64,000 nucleotides of DNA from Burkholderia cepacia (GCF_001718835.1 NZ_CP013444.1:930001-994000); one strand, 5' to 3'; counted from the stretch's first letter, positions 11,547 to 20,353 are shown. Numbers and translations are program-made. The notes: a model not told the origin generated them from the letters alone.

Positions 11547-11606
11547 GCGGGCCGGCGGCATGCCGCCGGCCCGCGCCGCAGCCGTGCCGCCCGCGGGCGG
11601 CACGGC
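11547..11606. repeat. Two tandem perfect palindromes between mdh and the CitE-like gene
   Basis: A 28-bp perfect palindrome at 11547-11574 (arm GCGGGCCGGCGGCA) and a 26-bp perfect palindrome at 11581-11606 (arm GCCGTGCCGCCCG) are separated by 6 nt. They begin 7 nt downstream of the mdh stop codon on the minus strand. No T run follows on either strand, so they are not classical terminators. They may act as RNA-stabilising or processing hairpins protecting the mdh message. Confidence 0.75.
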
Positions 11607-11613
11607 CGGCGCC

Positions 11614-12597
11614 TTACTTCAGCAGGTGGGCAACGCCATCGCGCTCTTCGAGCAGCTCGGCCAGCGTGCCGTCCATCTTCTCGCGCGAGAACGCGTCGAT
11701 TTCCAGGCCTTCGACACGCTTGTACTCGCCGTTTTCGCACGTGACGGGCACGCCGTAGATGATGTCTTCGGGGATGCCGTACGAGCCGTCCGACGGGATG
11801 CCCATCGTGACCCACTTGCCGTTCGTGCCGAGGACCCAGTCACGCACGTGGTCGATCGCCGCGTTGGCTGCCGACGCCGCCGACGACAGGCCGCGCGCTT
11901 CGATGATCGCCGCGCCGCGCTTGCCGACGGTCGGGATGAACGTGTCGCGGTTCCACACGTCGTCGTTGATCAGCTTCAGCAGCGATTCGCCTTCGGCGGT
12001 CGCGAAGCGGAAGTCGGGGTACATCGTCGGCGAGTGGTTGCCCCACACGGCGAGCTTCTCGATCGATGCGACCGGCTTGCCCGACTTCGCCGCGAGCTGC
12101 GACAGCGCACGGTTGTGGTCGAGGCGCAGCATGGCCGTGAAGTTCTTCTTCGGCAGATCCGGAGCCGACTTCATCGCGATGTACGCGTTCGTGTTCGCCG
12201 GGTTGCCGACGACCAGCACCTTCACGTCGCGGCTGGCGACTTCGTTCAGAGCAGCACCCTGAACCGTGAAGATTTCGGCGTTCGCCGACAGCAGGTCCTT
12301 GCGCTCCATGCCCTTCGAGCGCGGACGTGCGCCGACCAGCAGTGCGACGTCGGCATCCTTGAATGCGACCTTCGGATCGTCGGTGATCACGACGCCCGCC
12401 AGCAGCGGGAACGCGCAATCGTCGAGTTCCATCACGACGCCTTTGACGGCGGCTTGGGCTTGCGGGAGGTCGAGCAGTTGCAGGATGACCGGCTGATCCT
12501 TGCCGAGCAGGTCGCCGTTCGCGATGCGGAACAGCAGGGAGTAAGCGATTTGACCTGCGGCGCCGGTGACGGCAACGCGCTTTGCGGGCTTAGCCAT
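11614..12597 (-). CDS. mdh: Malate dehydrogenase (NAD+)
   Basis: This 327-residue cytosolic NAD-dependent malate dehydrogenase catalyses malate to oxaloacetate. The Rossmann signature [19 protein letters not shown] opens the protein. Substrate-binding arginines appear in [15 protein letters not shown], and the catalytic histidine in [13 protein letters not shown]. Length and motifs fit the Burkholderia/plant-cytosolic type of about 328 residues rather than the E. coli type. It is the first gene of the leftward TCA run, divergent from the GntR regulator 296 nt away. The 3' end is followed at once by two large palindromes. Confidence 0.97.
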
Positions 12598-12893
12598 TGA
12601 AAATCTCCAGGACGGGTGAAGCGTTGGACGCTAGCGAAAACGCCATTCTATGCGCGTTGTGCGTAGCGTTGCATTGAAGCAGGGCGGAGGACTCGCGATG
12701 GCAGACGCGGTGAACCTGGAGACGCCGTGGCACGTAGCCGGGGACGCGCTTTTGCACCCGCGAACCCTTGCTCGACCCGGAGTGTAGGAGCCGTCACGCG
12801 CAAAGTCAAACGGTATCATATGTCTTATATAAGACAGATGTTTTGCGGAAATTGAGTGGACGAAAAAGTGCGGTTTGTGATGAAATGCGCGCC
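12598..12893. promoter_or_regulatory. Divergent mdh / gntR promoter region with palindromic operator candidate
   Basis: This region separates mdh (minus strand) from the GntR regulator (plus strand). At 12821-12836 it contains the perfect 16-bp palindrome TGTCTTATATAAGACA, inside an A/T-rich patch that is unusual here. The site lies 58 nt before the regulator ATG and overlaps sequences resembling -10 boxes on both strands (TATAAG, TATGAT). It fits a GntR/HutC-subfamily operator; the assignment to the adjacent regulator is inference. Confidence 0.7.
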
Positions 12894-13721
12894 ATGACAT
12901 CGAACCAGGCGAATACCGCGAATCAGACCGGCGCAGGCGGCCCAGGGCAGCCGGGCGCGAGCGATCCCGCACCTTCTCCCGCACCTTCGCCCGCGGCGCC
13001 GCCGTCGCCGACGTTCAGCCCGTTATACCAGCAGATTAAGTCATTGATCACGCAAAGTCTCGAATCCGGTGAATGGAAGCCGGGCGAGATCATCCCGAGC
13101 GAGGTGGAGCTCGCGGCCCGCTACAAGGTCAGCCAGGGCACCGTCCGCAAGGCGATCGACGAACTGGCCGCGGAAAACCTCGTGGTCCGGCGGCAGGGCA
13201 AGGGTACGTTTGTTGCGACGCACAATGAGGATCGCGCGCAGTTCCGCTTCCTGCGCCTGCTGGCCGACGACGGCGCCGAGCATCCGCACGTGAGCCGCCT
13301 GCTCGAATGCCGGCGCCTGCGCGCGCCGGCCGAGATCGCGCGGCAGCTCGACCTGAAGCCGGCCGATCCGGTCGTGCAGGTGCGCCGCCTGCTGGAGTTC
13401 GAGAACGAAGTGACGGTGCTCGACGAGATCTGGCTGCCGGGCGCGATGTTCCGCGGGCTCACGTTCGAGCGGCTGAGCGAGTACAAGGGGCCGCTCTACG
13501 CGATGTTCGAGACGGAGTTCGGCACGCGGATGATCCGCGCGACGGAGAAGATCCGCGCGGTGGCGGCGGAGCCGGCGGTGGCCGACCTGCTGCACGTGCC
13601 GGCGGGTTTTCCGTTGCTGTCGGTCGAGCGCGTGTCCTATACATATGGTGACCGGCCGGTGGAGGTGCGTCGCGGCTGGTATGTCACAACCGGGTACTAC
13701 TATCAGAATGACTTGAGCTGA
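12894..13721 (+). CDS. GntR-family (HutC/UTRA) transcriptional regulator
   Basis: This regulator of about 275 residues has three parts. First comes a disordered Asn/Pro/Ala-rich N-terminus of about 40 residues. Next is a GntR winged helix-turn-helix (SPLYQQIKSLI through EIIPSEVELAARYKVSQGTV to RRQGKGTFV). Last is a C-terminal UTRA ligand-binding domain (about residues 125-270) ending in ERVSYTYGDRPVEVRRGWYV. The ATG at 12894 was chosen, with another at 12885; upstream in-frame sequence does not look like protein. It sits exactly between the leftward mdh-acnA run and the rightward sdh-gltA run, so it is a strong candidate regulator of the TCA block, sensing a small carboxylate. Confidence 0.92.
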   Translation: MTSNQANTANQTGAGGPGQPGASDPAPSPAPSPAAPPSPTFSPLYQQIKSLITQSLESGEWKPGEIIPSEVELAARYKVSQGTVRKAIDELAAENLVVRRQGKGTFVATHNEDRAQFRFLRLLADDGAEHPHVSRLLECRRLRAPAEIARQLDLKPADPVVQVRRLLEFENEVTVLDEIWLPGAMFRGLTFERLSEYKGPLYAMFETEFGTRMIRATEKIRAVAAEPAVADLLHVPAGFPLLSVERVSYTYGDRPVEVRRGWYVTTGYYYQNDLS

Positions 13722-13896
13722 CGATGCGGGTATCGGCTCGTGTCTCGTGCATTCGCGTTCCCCACGCTCGCGAAGCACGTTTCGGGCCGCCTTTTGTTCT
13801 AGTTCGCGCAACTATCCAGAGCAGACTTTCGCTGCAGCGCGATATAAAAAGGCGCTAAAATCGCGGATTAGTGTGACAACATAGTAGGGGTCTAGC
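13722..13896 (+). promoter_or_regulatory. sdhCDAB upstream region
   Basis: This is 175 nt between the GntR gene and sdhC. An A/T-rich stretch contains TAAAAT (in GGCGCTAAAATCG, near 13855), a plausible -10 element, with the start codon about 40 nt downstream. I see no good copy of the 16-bp palindrome found at 12821 in this stretch. Confidence 0.45.
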
Positions 13897-14313
13897 ATGA
13901 CTGATGCAGTAAGAAAGCCGAGGCCGGAATACCGGAACATCGGATTCGGCGATATCACGATGAAATATCGCATGCCGCTGGCAGCGATATTGTCGATTCT
14001 CCATCGAGTCAGCGGCGCGCTGCTGTTCTTGTTCCTGCCGTTCCTGCTGTTCCTCTTCGACCAGAGCCTCACGTCCGAGCTCAGCTTCGAAGTCTTCAAG
14101 GCTTTCCTCTCCAACATCATCGTCAAGCTGATCGTCCTCGCACTGTCGTGGGCCTTCTTCCACCATTTCTGCGCCGGCATTCGCCACCTGCTGATGGACG
14201 TCAACCACGACGCCGTCACGAAGGAAGGCGGCAAGCGGACGGCAGTCGTCGTCTTTGTCGTCTCGATCGCCCTGACGATCGCCATGGCACTCAAACTGTT
14301 CGGAGCATTCTAA
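13897..14313 (+). CDS. sdhC: Succinate dehydrogenase cytochrome b556 subunit
   Basis: This 138-residue membrane anchor subunit has three transmembrane helices and binds haem b and ubiquinone together with SdhD. The family signatures RPEYRNIGFGDI near the N-terminus and MPLAAILSILHRVSGALLF (quinone-site Ser/Arg region) are present. The axial haem histidine lies in HHFCAGIRHLLMD. It is the first gene of sdhC-D-A-B-E, with sdhD starting 5 nt after its stop, so co-translation is likely. Confidence 0.95.
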   Translation: MTDAVRKPRPEYRNIGFGDITMKYRMPLAAILSILHRVSGALLFLFLPFLLFLFDQSLTSELSFEVFKAFLSNIIVKLIVLALSWAFFHHFCAGIRHLLMDVNHDAVTKEGGKRTAVVVFVVSIALTIAMALKLFGAF

Positions 14314-14318
14314 GAAAA

Positions 14319-14687
14319 ATGGCAGCCAATAACCGAATCGGCTCGAAGCGCCTCGTCGTCGGCGCACATTACGGCCTGCGCGACTGGCTTGCGCAGCGCA
14401 TCACCGCCACGATCATGGCGGTCTACACGGTCATTCTGCTCGTCCTCTTCTTCGGCGCGCACGATTTCTCGTACGAAGGCTGGGCGTCGATCTTCGCCGC
14501 GCAATGGATGAAGCTCGCGACCTTCGTGATGCTGCTTTCCCTCTTCTACCACGCATGGGTCGGCGTGCGCGACATCTGGATGGACTACGTGAAGCCCGTC
14601 GGTGTGCGCCTGCTGCTGCAATCGCTGACCATCGTCTGGCTGCTCGCATGTGCGGGCTACGCCGCGCAGATTCTCTGGAGAGTGTAA
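14319..14687 (+). CDS. sdhD: Succinate dehydrogenase membrane anchor subunit
   Basis: This 122-residue protein with three transmembrane segments partners SdhC in anchoring the SdhAB catalytic head and binding haem/ubiquinone. LRDWLAQRITATIMAVYT is the typical SdhD N-terminal motif, and the haem-ligand histidine lies in LSLFYHAWVGVRDIWMDYV. The ATG at 14319 follows the sdhC stop by 5 nt, and sdhA begins 3 nt after this gene. Confidence 0.95.
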   Translation: MAANNRIGSKRLVVGAHYGLRDWLAQRITATIMAVYTVILLVLFFGAHDFSYEGWASIFAAQWMKLATFVMLLSLFYHAWVGVRDIWMDYVKPVGVRLLLQSLTIVWLLACAGYAAQILWRV

Positions 14688-14690
14688 AGA

Positions 14691-16466
14691 ATGGCTGCAA
14701 TCAAAACTAACCTCCCGCGCCGCAAGTTTGACGTCGTGATCGTCGGCGCGGGCGGCTCCGGCTTGCGCGCAGCGCTGCAACTGTCGCGCGCGGGCCTGTC
14801 GGTCGGCGTGCTGTCGAAGGTGTTTCCGACGCGTTCGCACACGGTGGCCGCGCAGGGCGGTATCGGTGCGTCGCTCGGCAACATGAGCGAAGACAACTGG
14901 CACTTCCACTTCTACGACACGATCAAGGGCTCCGACTGGCTCGGCGACCAGGACGCGATCGAGTTCATGTGCCGTGAAGCGCCGAACGTCGTGTACGAAC
15001 TCGAACACTTCGGCATGCCGTTCGACCGCAACGCGGACGGCACGATCTACCAGCGCCCGTTCGGCGGCCACACCGCGAACTACGGCGAGAAGCCGGTCCA
15101 GCGCGCATGCGCGGCCGCCGACCGTACCGGTCACGCGCTGCTGCACACGCTGTACCAGCAGAACGTCGAGGCGAAGACGCAGTTCTTCGTCGAATGGATG
15201 GCGCTCGACCTGATCCGCGACGCGGACGGCGACGTGCTCGGCGTGACGGCCCTCGAGATGGAGACGGGCGACGTCTACATCATGGAAGGCAAGACGACGC
15301 TGTTCGCGACGGGCGGCGCAGGCCGGATCTTCGCGGCATCGACCAACGCGTTCATCAACACCGGCGACGGCCTCGGCATGGCCGCGCGTTCGGGCATCGC
15401 GCTGCAGGACATGGAGTTCTGGCAGTTCCACCCGACCGGCGTGGCCGGCGCGGGTGTGCTGATCACCGAAGGCGTGCGCGGCGAAGGCGGTATCCTGCGC
15501 AACGCGAACGGCGAGCGCTTCATGGAACGCTATGCACCGACGCTGAAGGATCTGGCGCCGCGTGACTTCGTGTCGCGTTCGATGGACCAGGAAATCAAGG
15601 AAGGCCGCGGCGTGGGTCCGAACAAGGATCACGTGCTGCTCGACCTGTCGCACATCGGCGCCGAGACGATCATGAAGCGTCTGCCGTCGATCCGTGAAAT
15701 CGCGCTGAAGTTCGCGAACGTCGACGCGATCAAGGAACCGATCCCGGTCGTCCCGACGATCCACTACCAGATGGGCGGCATCCCGACCAACATCCACGGC
15801 CAGGTCGTCGGCACGTCGCGCGGTCACAAGGATCCGGTCAACGGCTTCTACGCAGTGGGCGAGTGCTCGTGCGTGTCCGTGCACGGCGCGAACCGCCTCG
15901 GCACGAACTCGCTGCTGGACCTCGTGGTGTTCGGCCGTGCGGCCGGCAACCACATCGTCGAGCACGTGAAGAACCAGAAGGAACACAAGCCGCTGCCGGC
16001 CGATGCAGGCGAATTCTCGCTGGCGCGCCTGGCGAAGCTCGACAAGTCGACCTCGGGCGAATACACGCAGGACGTCGCGAACGACATCCGCTCGACGATG
16101 CAGAAGCACGCAGGCGTGTTCCGCACGTCGGAGCTGCTGAAGGAAGGCGTCGACCAGATGGCCGGCCTGAAGGCGCGCGTGGAAAACATCCACCTGAAGG
16201 ACAAGTCGAAGGTGTTCAACACCGCGCGCGTCGAAGCGCTCGAGCTGGAGAACCTGATCGAAGTGGCCCGCGCCACGATGGTGTCGGCGGAAGCGCGCAA
16301 GGAAAGCCGTGGCGCGCACGCACACAGCGACTACGAACACCGCGACGACGAGAACTGGCTGCGCCACACGCTGTGGTACAGCGAAGGCGATCGCCTCGAC
16401 TACAAGCCGGTTCAAATGAAGCCGCTGACGGTCGACTCCGTGCCGCCGAAGCCGCGCACGTTCTAA
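14691..16466 (+). CDS. sdhA: Succinate dehydrogenase flavoprotein subunit
   Basis: This 591-residue catalytic subunit of complex II oxidises succinate to fumarate. The FAD-binding VIVGAGGSGLRAAL is at residues 16-29. Covalent flavin attachment is expected at His50 in FPTRSHTVAAQGG. Substrate-site residues are in QFHPTGVAGAG and in the C-terminal SCVSVHGANRLGTNSLLDLV. The capping domain and C-terminal helical domain are complete. It depends on SdhE, encoded at the end of the same operon, for flavinylation. Confidence 0.98.
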   Translation: MAAIKTNLPRRKFDVVIVGAGGSGLRAALQLSRAGLSVGVLSKVFPTRSHTVAAQGGIGASLGNMSEDNWHFHFYDTIKGSDWLGDQDAIEFMCREAPNVVYELEHFGMPFDRNADGTIYQRPFGGHTANYGEKPVQRACAAADRTGHALLHTLYQQNVEAKTQFFVEWMALDLIRDADGDVLGVTALEMETGDVYIMEGKTTLFATGGAGRIFAASTNAFINTGDGLGMAARSGIALQDMEFWQFHPTGVAGAGVLITEGVRGEGGILRNANGERFMERYAPTLKDLAPRDFVSRSMDQEIKEGRGVGPNKDHVLLDLSHIGAETIMKRLPSIREIALKFANVDAIKEPIPVVPTIHYQMGGIPTNIHGQVVGTSRGHKDPVNGFYAVGECSCVSVHGANRLGTNSLLDLVVFGRAAGNHIVEHVKNQKEHKPLPADAGEFSLARLAKLDKSTSGEYTQDVANDIRSTMQKHAGVFRTSELLKEGVDQMAGLKARVENIHLKDKSKVFNTARVEALELENLIEVARATMVSAEARKESRGAHAHSDYEHRDDENWLRHTLWYSEGDRLDYKPVQMKPLTVDSVPPKPRTF

Positions 16467-16487
16467 GCCGAGTCAAAGGAATCCGAA

Positions 16488-17189
16488 ATGGCAAAACGCA
16501 TTTTTGAAGTCTACCGCTACGATCCGGACAAGGACGCAGCGCCGCGCATGCAGACGTACGAGCTCGAGATCCAGCATGAGCGCATGCTGCTCGACGCACT
16601 GGTGAAGCTGAAGGCACTGGACGAGACGCTGTCGTTCCGCCGTTCGTGCCGTGAAGGCGTGTGCGGTTCGGACGCGATGAACATCAACGGCAAGAACGGT
16701 CTCGCGTGCCTGACGAACCTGAACGACCTGCCGCAGAAGATCGTGCTGCGTCCGCTGCCGGGCCTGCCCGTCGTGCGCGACCTGATCGTCGACATGACGC
16801 ACTTCTTCAACCAGTACCACTCGATCAAGCCGTACCTGATCAACGACGCGCCGCCGCCGGAGAAGGAACGCCTGCAATCGCCGGAAGAGCGCGACGAGCT
16901 CGACGGCGTGTACGAGTGCATTCTGTGCGCGAGCTGCTCGACGTCGTGCCCGAGCTTCTGGTGGAACCCGGACAAGTTCGTCGGCCCGGCCGGCCTGCTG
17001 CAGGCTTACCGCTTCATCGCGGACAGCCGCGACACGGCCACCGGCGAGCGTCTCGACAACCTGGAAGACCCGTACCGTCTGTTCCGTTGCCACACGATCA
17101 TGAACTGCGTCGACGTTTGCCCGAAGGGCCTGAACCCGACGAAGGCGATCGGCAAGATCAAGGAACTGATGGTCCGCCGCGCGGTTTAA
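16488..17189 (+). CDS. sdhB: Succinate dehydrogenase iron-sulfur subunit
   Basis: This 233-residue electron-transfer subunit links SdhA flavin to quinone. All three cluster motifs are visible: the [2Fe-2S] plant-type ferredoxin set (SCREGVCGSDAM and GLAC), the [4Fe-4S] set (CILCASCSTSCP) and the [3Fe-4S] set (CHTIMNCVDVCPKGLNP). The gap to sdhA is 21 nt and carries AAAGGAAT as ribosome site. Confidence 0.98.
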   Translation: MAKRIFEVYRYDPDKDAAPRMQTYELEIQHERMLLDALVKLKALDETLSFRRSCREGVCGSDAMNINGKNGLACLTNLNDLPQKIVLRPLPGLPVVRDLIVDMTHFFNQYHSIKPYLINDAPPPEKERLQSPEERDELDGVYECILCASCSTSCPSFWWNPDKFVGPAGLLQAYRFIADSRDTATGERLDNLEDPYRLFRCHTIMNCVDVCPKGLNPTKAIGKIKELMVRRAV

Positions 17190-17201
17190 GGCCGGGCTGC
17201 A

Positions 17202-17474
17202 ATGAGCGACGATTCGCATCAATCCGACCCGCACCGCCGCGCGCGCCTTCGCTGGCGCGCGCGGCGGGGTCTGCTGGAAAACGACATCGTATTCGAGCGT
17301 TTCTTCGGCAGATACGAGCATGACCTCACCGATGCAGACGTAGGCGCGTTGTCGCGCCTGCTCGATCTGAGCGACAACGACCTGATGGACTTGCTCCTCG
17401 CGCGCAAGGAACCAGAAGGCGACCTAGACAGCCCGGACATTCACCGGCTGTTGGAGATGCTGCGCAACGTGTAA
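17202..17474 (+). CDS. sdhE: SdhE flavinylation factor (succinate dehydrogenase assembly factor 2)
   Basis: This 90-residue helical protein of the SdhE/YgfY family promotes covalent FAD attachment to SdhA. The essential RGxxE motif is visible as R22-G23-L24-L25-E26, followed by ND. It begins 12 nt after sdhB, and its stop codon lies within a 17-bp palindrome leading into the gltA spacer. Confidence 0.94.
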   Translation: MSDDSHQSDPHRRARLRWRARRGLLENDIVFERFFGRYEHDLTDADVGALSRLLDLSDNDLMDLLLARKEPEGDLDSPDIHRLLEMLRNV

Positions 17475-17481
17475 CACGTTG
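17465..17481. repeat. 17-bp perfect palindrome across the sdhE stop codon
   Basis: CAACGTGTAACACGTTG has 8-bp arms around a central A and includes the sdhE TAA. It lies 47 nt before the gltA ATG. It could be a regulator site for gltA or simply a chance or RNA hairpin feature. Confidence 0.6.
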
Positions 17482-17527
17482 TGCCCGTTATCGAATCCCG
17501 TTTCTTTATTTCGATTGAGGATGTGCC

Positions 17528-18829
17528 ATGACTCCGTCTGATGTTAAAGCCACGCTATCGTTCAGCGACAACTCGCCGAGCGTCGAACTGCCGATCTACA
17601 AGGGCACGATGGGCCCGGACGTGATCGACATCCGCAAGCTGTACGGCCAGACCGGCAAGTTCACGTACGACCCGGGCTTCATGTCGACGGCAGCTTGTAA
17701 TTCGGCGATCACGTACATCGACGGCGACAAGGGCGAGCTGCTGTACCGCGGCTACCCGATCGACAACCTTGCGCAAAACGCGGACTTCCTCGAAAGCTGC
17801 TACCTGCTGCTGAAGGGTGAACTGCCGAACGCCGCGCAGAAGAAGGAATTCGTCGACACCGTCACGAAGCACACGATGGTGCACGAGCAGATGCACTTCT
17901 TCTTCCGTGGCTTCCGCCGCGACGCGCACCCGATGGCGATCCTGGTCGCTGCCGTCGGCGCGCTGTCGGCGTTCTACCACGACTCGCTCGACATCAACGA
18001 TCCGCGTCACCGTGAAGTGTCGGCGATCCGCATGATCGCGAAGCTGCCGACGCTCGTCGCGATGGCCTACAAGTACAGCATCGGCCAGCCGTTCGTGTAT
18101 CCGAAGAACTCGCTGTCGTACAGCGCGAACTTCATGCACATGATGTTCTCGAACCCGTGCGAAGAGTACAAGGTCAACGACGTGCTCGTCCGCGCACTCG
18201 ACCGCATCCTGATCCTGCACGCCGACCACGAGCAGAACGCATCGACGTCGACCGTCCGCCTGGCCGGCTCGTCGGGCGCGAACCCGTTCGCATGTATCGC
18301 GGCCGGTATCGCATGTCTGTGGGGCCCGGCGCACGGCGGTGCGAACGAAGCCGCGCTGAACATGCTCGAGCAGATCGGTTCGCCGGACAACATCCCCGAA
18401 TTCATCAAGCAGGTGAAGGACAAGAATTCGGGCGTGAAGCTGATGGGCTTCGGTCACCGCGTGTACAAGAACTACGATCCGCGTGCGAAGCTGATGCGCG
18501 AAACGTGCTACGAAGTGCTGAACGAACTGGGCCTGCACGACGACCCGCTGTTCAAGCTCGCGATGCAGCTCGAGAAGATCGCGCTGGAAGACGAATACTT
18601 CGTGTCGCGCAAGCTGTACCCGAACGTCGACTTCTACTCGGGCATCGTCCAGCGCGCGCTGGGCATTCCGACGTCGATGTTCACGTGTATCTTCGCGATG
18701 GCACGTACGGTCGGCTGGATCGCACAGTGGAACGAAATGATCGGCGATCCGGAGCAGAAGATCGGCCGCCCGCGTCAGCTGTTCATCGGCGATACGCCGC
18801 GCGAAGCGAAGCCGCTCAACGCACGTTAA
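17528..18829 (+). CDS. gltA: Citrate synthase
   Basis: This 433-residue type II citrate synthase condenses oxaloacetate and acetyl-CoA. Landmarks are LLYRGYPIDNLA near the N-terminus, the histidine in LHADHEQNASTSTVRLAGS, the catalytic His in MGFGHRVYKNYDPRA and the catalytic Asp in VDFYSGIVQRALG. Length fits the hexameric, NADH-sensitive Gram-negative type. It is the distal gene of the rightward TCA run, 53 nt after sdhE, with GAGGAT as ribosome site. Transcription ends at the strong hairpin that follows. Confidence 0.98.
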   Translation: MTPSDVKATLSFSDNSPSVELPIYKGTMGPDVIDIRKLYGQTGKFTYDPGFMSTAACNSAITYIDGDKGELLYRGYPIDNLAQNADFLESCYLLLKGELPNAAQKKEFVDTVTKHTMVHEQMHFFFRGFRRDAHPMAILVAAVGALSAFYHDSLDINDPRHREVSAIRMIAKLPTLVAMAYKYSIGQPFVYPKNSLSYSANFMHMMFSNPCEEYKVNDVLVRALDRILILHADHEQNASTSTVRLAGSSGANPFACIAAGIACLWGPAHGGANEAALNMLEQIGSPDNIPEFIKQVKDKNSGVKLMGFGHRVYKNYDPRAKLMRETCYEVLNELGLHDDPLFKLAMQLEKIALEDEYFVSRKLYPNVDFYSGIVQRALGIPTSMFTCIFAMARTVGWIAQWNEMIGDPEQKIGRPRQLFIGDTPREAKPLNAR

Positions 18830-18887
18830 GCCGTGTGCGGCGCGAACGGCCGGCAGGCCGCTCGCGTCGGGCAATCGCAACGCCACG

Positions 18888-18920
18888 ACACCCCGACGGG
18901 TCATCCCGTCGGGGTGTTTT
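18888..18920 (+). terminator. Intrinsic terminator after gltA
   Basis: A perfect 13-bp stem (ACACCCCGACGGG, 18888-18900; CCCGTCGGGGTGT, 18905-18917) with a TCAT loop runs into TTT. It lies 58 nt after the gltA stop and abuts the end of the convergent AraC gene. Confidence 0.92.
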
Positions 18921-19891
18921 CATTTGCGCGGCGTGGTTGCAGTCGTAGCCGCGCGCTCCAGCGACGGCGGCCGTGTGTCGAGATCCGCCCGCGCGTCGTC
19001 CGCGGGCGGATGGCCGTGCCGCACGAAGAACTGCCGGTAGGCGCCGGGCGTCATCCCGCGTGCGGCGAGGAACTGGCGGTTGAAGTTCGCGGCATTCGGG
19101 ATGCCGCAGCGCGCGGCCACGGTCGCGATGGGCCAGTCGGTGCCGACGAGATGACGGCACGCGTGCGCGAGCCGCAGCCGCTGCACGTAGCGCCCGACGC
19201 TTTCGCCGAGATGCCGGACGAACAGGCGCTGCAGCGTGCGTTCGGACATGTGCGCAGCGGCAGCGAGCGCGTCGACGCGCAGCGGTTCGTGGAAGTGCCG
19301 GTCGATCGCGTCGAGCACGCGGTCGAGGCGCTCGGCTTCGGGCGCGTCGGAGGCGCGTGTGCGCTCGTCGGTCCGGTCGTACGCCGGTGCGGTCGCGAGT
19401 GGTTCGCCGCCGGCTTCCGCGAGATCGGCGAGCGTATCGAGCGCCGCGGCGAGTCGTTCGCGCGGCGACGGATCGAGCAAGTGCGGCAGCCGTGCCCGCA
19501 TCGCGCGGGCCGTGTCCGTGTCGAAGCGCAAGCCCGGTGCGGCGCGCCGCAGCAGCGAACGCAGCGGCGCGTATTCGGGGCAACAGTCGGCCAGCCGCCG
19601 TACCCAGTCGCCGTCGAACCAGACCACCAGCGCGACCTGCGGCGCGTGCGGATCGATGCGCGCGTTCGACGACCAGGTATGCGGCAGGTTCGGCGGCACG
19701 AGCACCAGGTCGTCGTCCGCATAGTGCGCGACGTGGTCGCCGATGAAGCGCCGGCCGCGGCTGTTGAGCGTCAGCGTCAGTTCGTACTCGGGATGGCGAT
19801 GCCATTCGAACGGAATGCGCGCGAGCTGGCGGTGATAGACACGGATCGAACAGCCGGGGGCGAACGTCACGTGCTCGTACTGCGGTTTCAT
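18920..19891 (-). CDS. AraC-family transcriptional regulator
   Basis: This 323-residue regulator has an N-terminal cupin-like sensor domain (HRHPEYELTLTLNSRGRRFIGDHV) and a C-terminal double helix-turn-helix. The first is near MSERTLQRLFVRHLGES and the second is IATVAARCGIPNAANFNRQF, followed by the family hallmark GMTPGAYRQ. The start at 19891 was preferred over 19930 because GGAGG lies 5 nt upstream. It is divergent from the VOC-domain gene 72 nt away, which is the most likely target together with the DUF1479 gene behind it. Confidence 0.92.
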   Translation of the reverse strand: MKPQYEHVTFAPGCSIRVYHRQLARIPFEWHRHPEYELTLTLNSRGRRFIGDHVAHYADDDLVLVPPNLPHTWSSNARIDPHAPQVALVVWFDGDWVRRLADCCPEYAPLRSLLRRAAPGLRFDTDTARAMRARLPHLLDPSPRERLAAALDTLADLAEAGGEPLATAPAYDRTDERTRASDAPEAERLDRVLDAIDRHFHEPLRVDALAAAAHMSERTLQRLFVRHLGESVGRYVQRLRLAHACRHLVGTDWPIATVAARCGIPNAANFNRQFLAARGMTPGAYRQFFVRHGHPPADDARADLDTRPPSLERAATTATTPRK

Positions 19892-19963
19892 CGCGGCCTC
19901 CGGGCTGCGACACGCGTCGCGCCGTGGCATGATCGAGGTCGATCGTCACGACGGAGCAATGCC

Positions 19964-20353
19964 ATGTTTTCACATGTTTGCGTGGGCGTCAGCGATACCG
20001 CGCGCGCCTACGATTTCTACGCGCCGCTGTTCGCGGAACTCGGGCTGCGCCTGAAATTCCGCGAGCCGGACGGCTGGTCGGGCTGGATGCCGGCCGACGC
20101 CGACCGGCCGCTGTTCTTCTTCGGCCAGCCGCTCGACGGCCGCGCGCCCGAACCGGGCAACGGTCACACGATCGCGTTCGACGCCGCCACGCGCGAACTT
20201 GTCGATCGCTGCCACGCGCTCGCGCTGCGCCACGGCGGCACCTGCGAAGGGCCGCCGGGCCTGCGGCCGGACTATCACCGCGATTACTACGGCGCCTATT
20301 TCCGCGATCCGGACGGCAACAAGCTGTGTGTGGTCTGTCATCGTCCCGAGTGA
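19964..20353 (+). CDS. VOC-superfamily (glyoxalase/bleomycin-resistance-like) protein
   Basis: This 129-residue single-domain vicinal-oxygen-chelate protein starts MFSHVCVGVSDTARAYDFYA and ends with the typical GAYFRDPDGNKLCVV strand. Such proteins form dimers with a metal centre in a beta-alpha-beta-beta-beta fold. Whether this one is a dioxygenase, lyase or binding protein cannot be told. GGAG precedes the ATG at 19964. It is divergent from the AraC regulator. Confidence 0.9.
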   Translation: MFSHVCVGVSDTARAYDFYAPLFAELGLRLKFREPDGWSGWMPADADRPLFFFGQPLDGRAPEPGNGHTIAFDAATRELVDRCHALALRHGGTCEGPPGLRPDYHRDYYGAYFRDPDGNKLCVVCHRPE

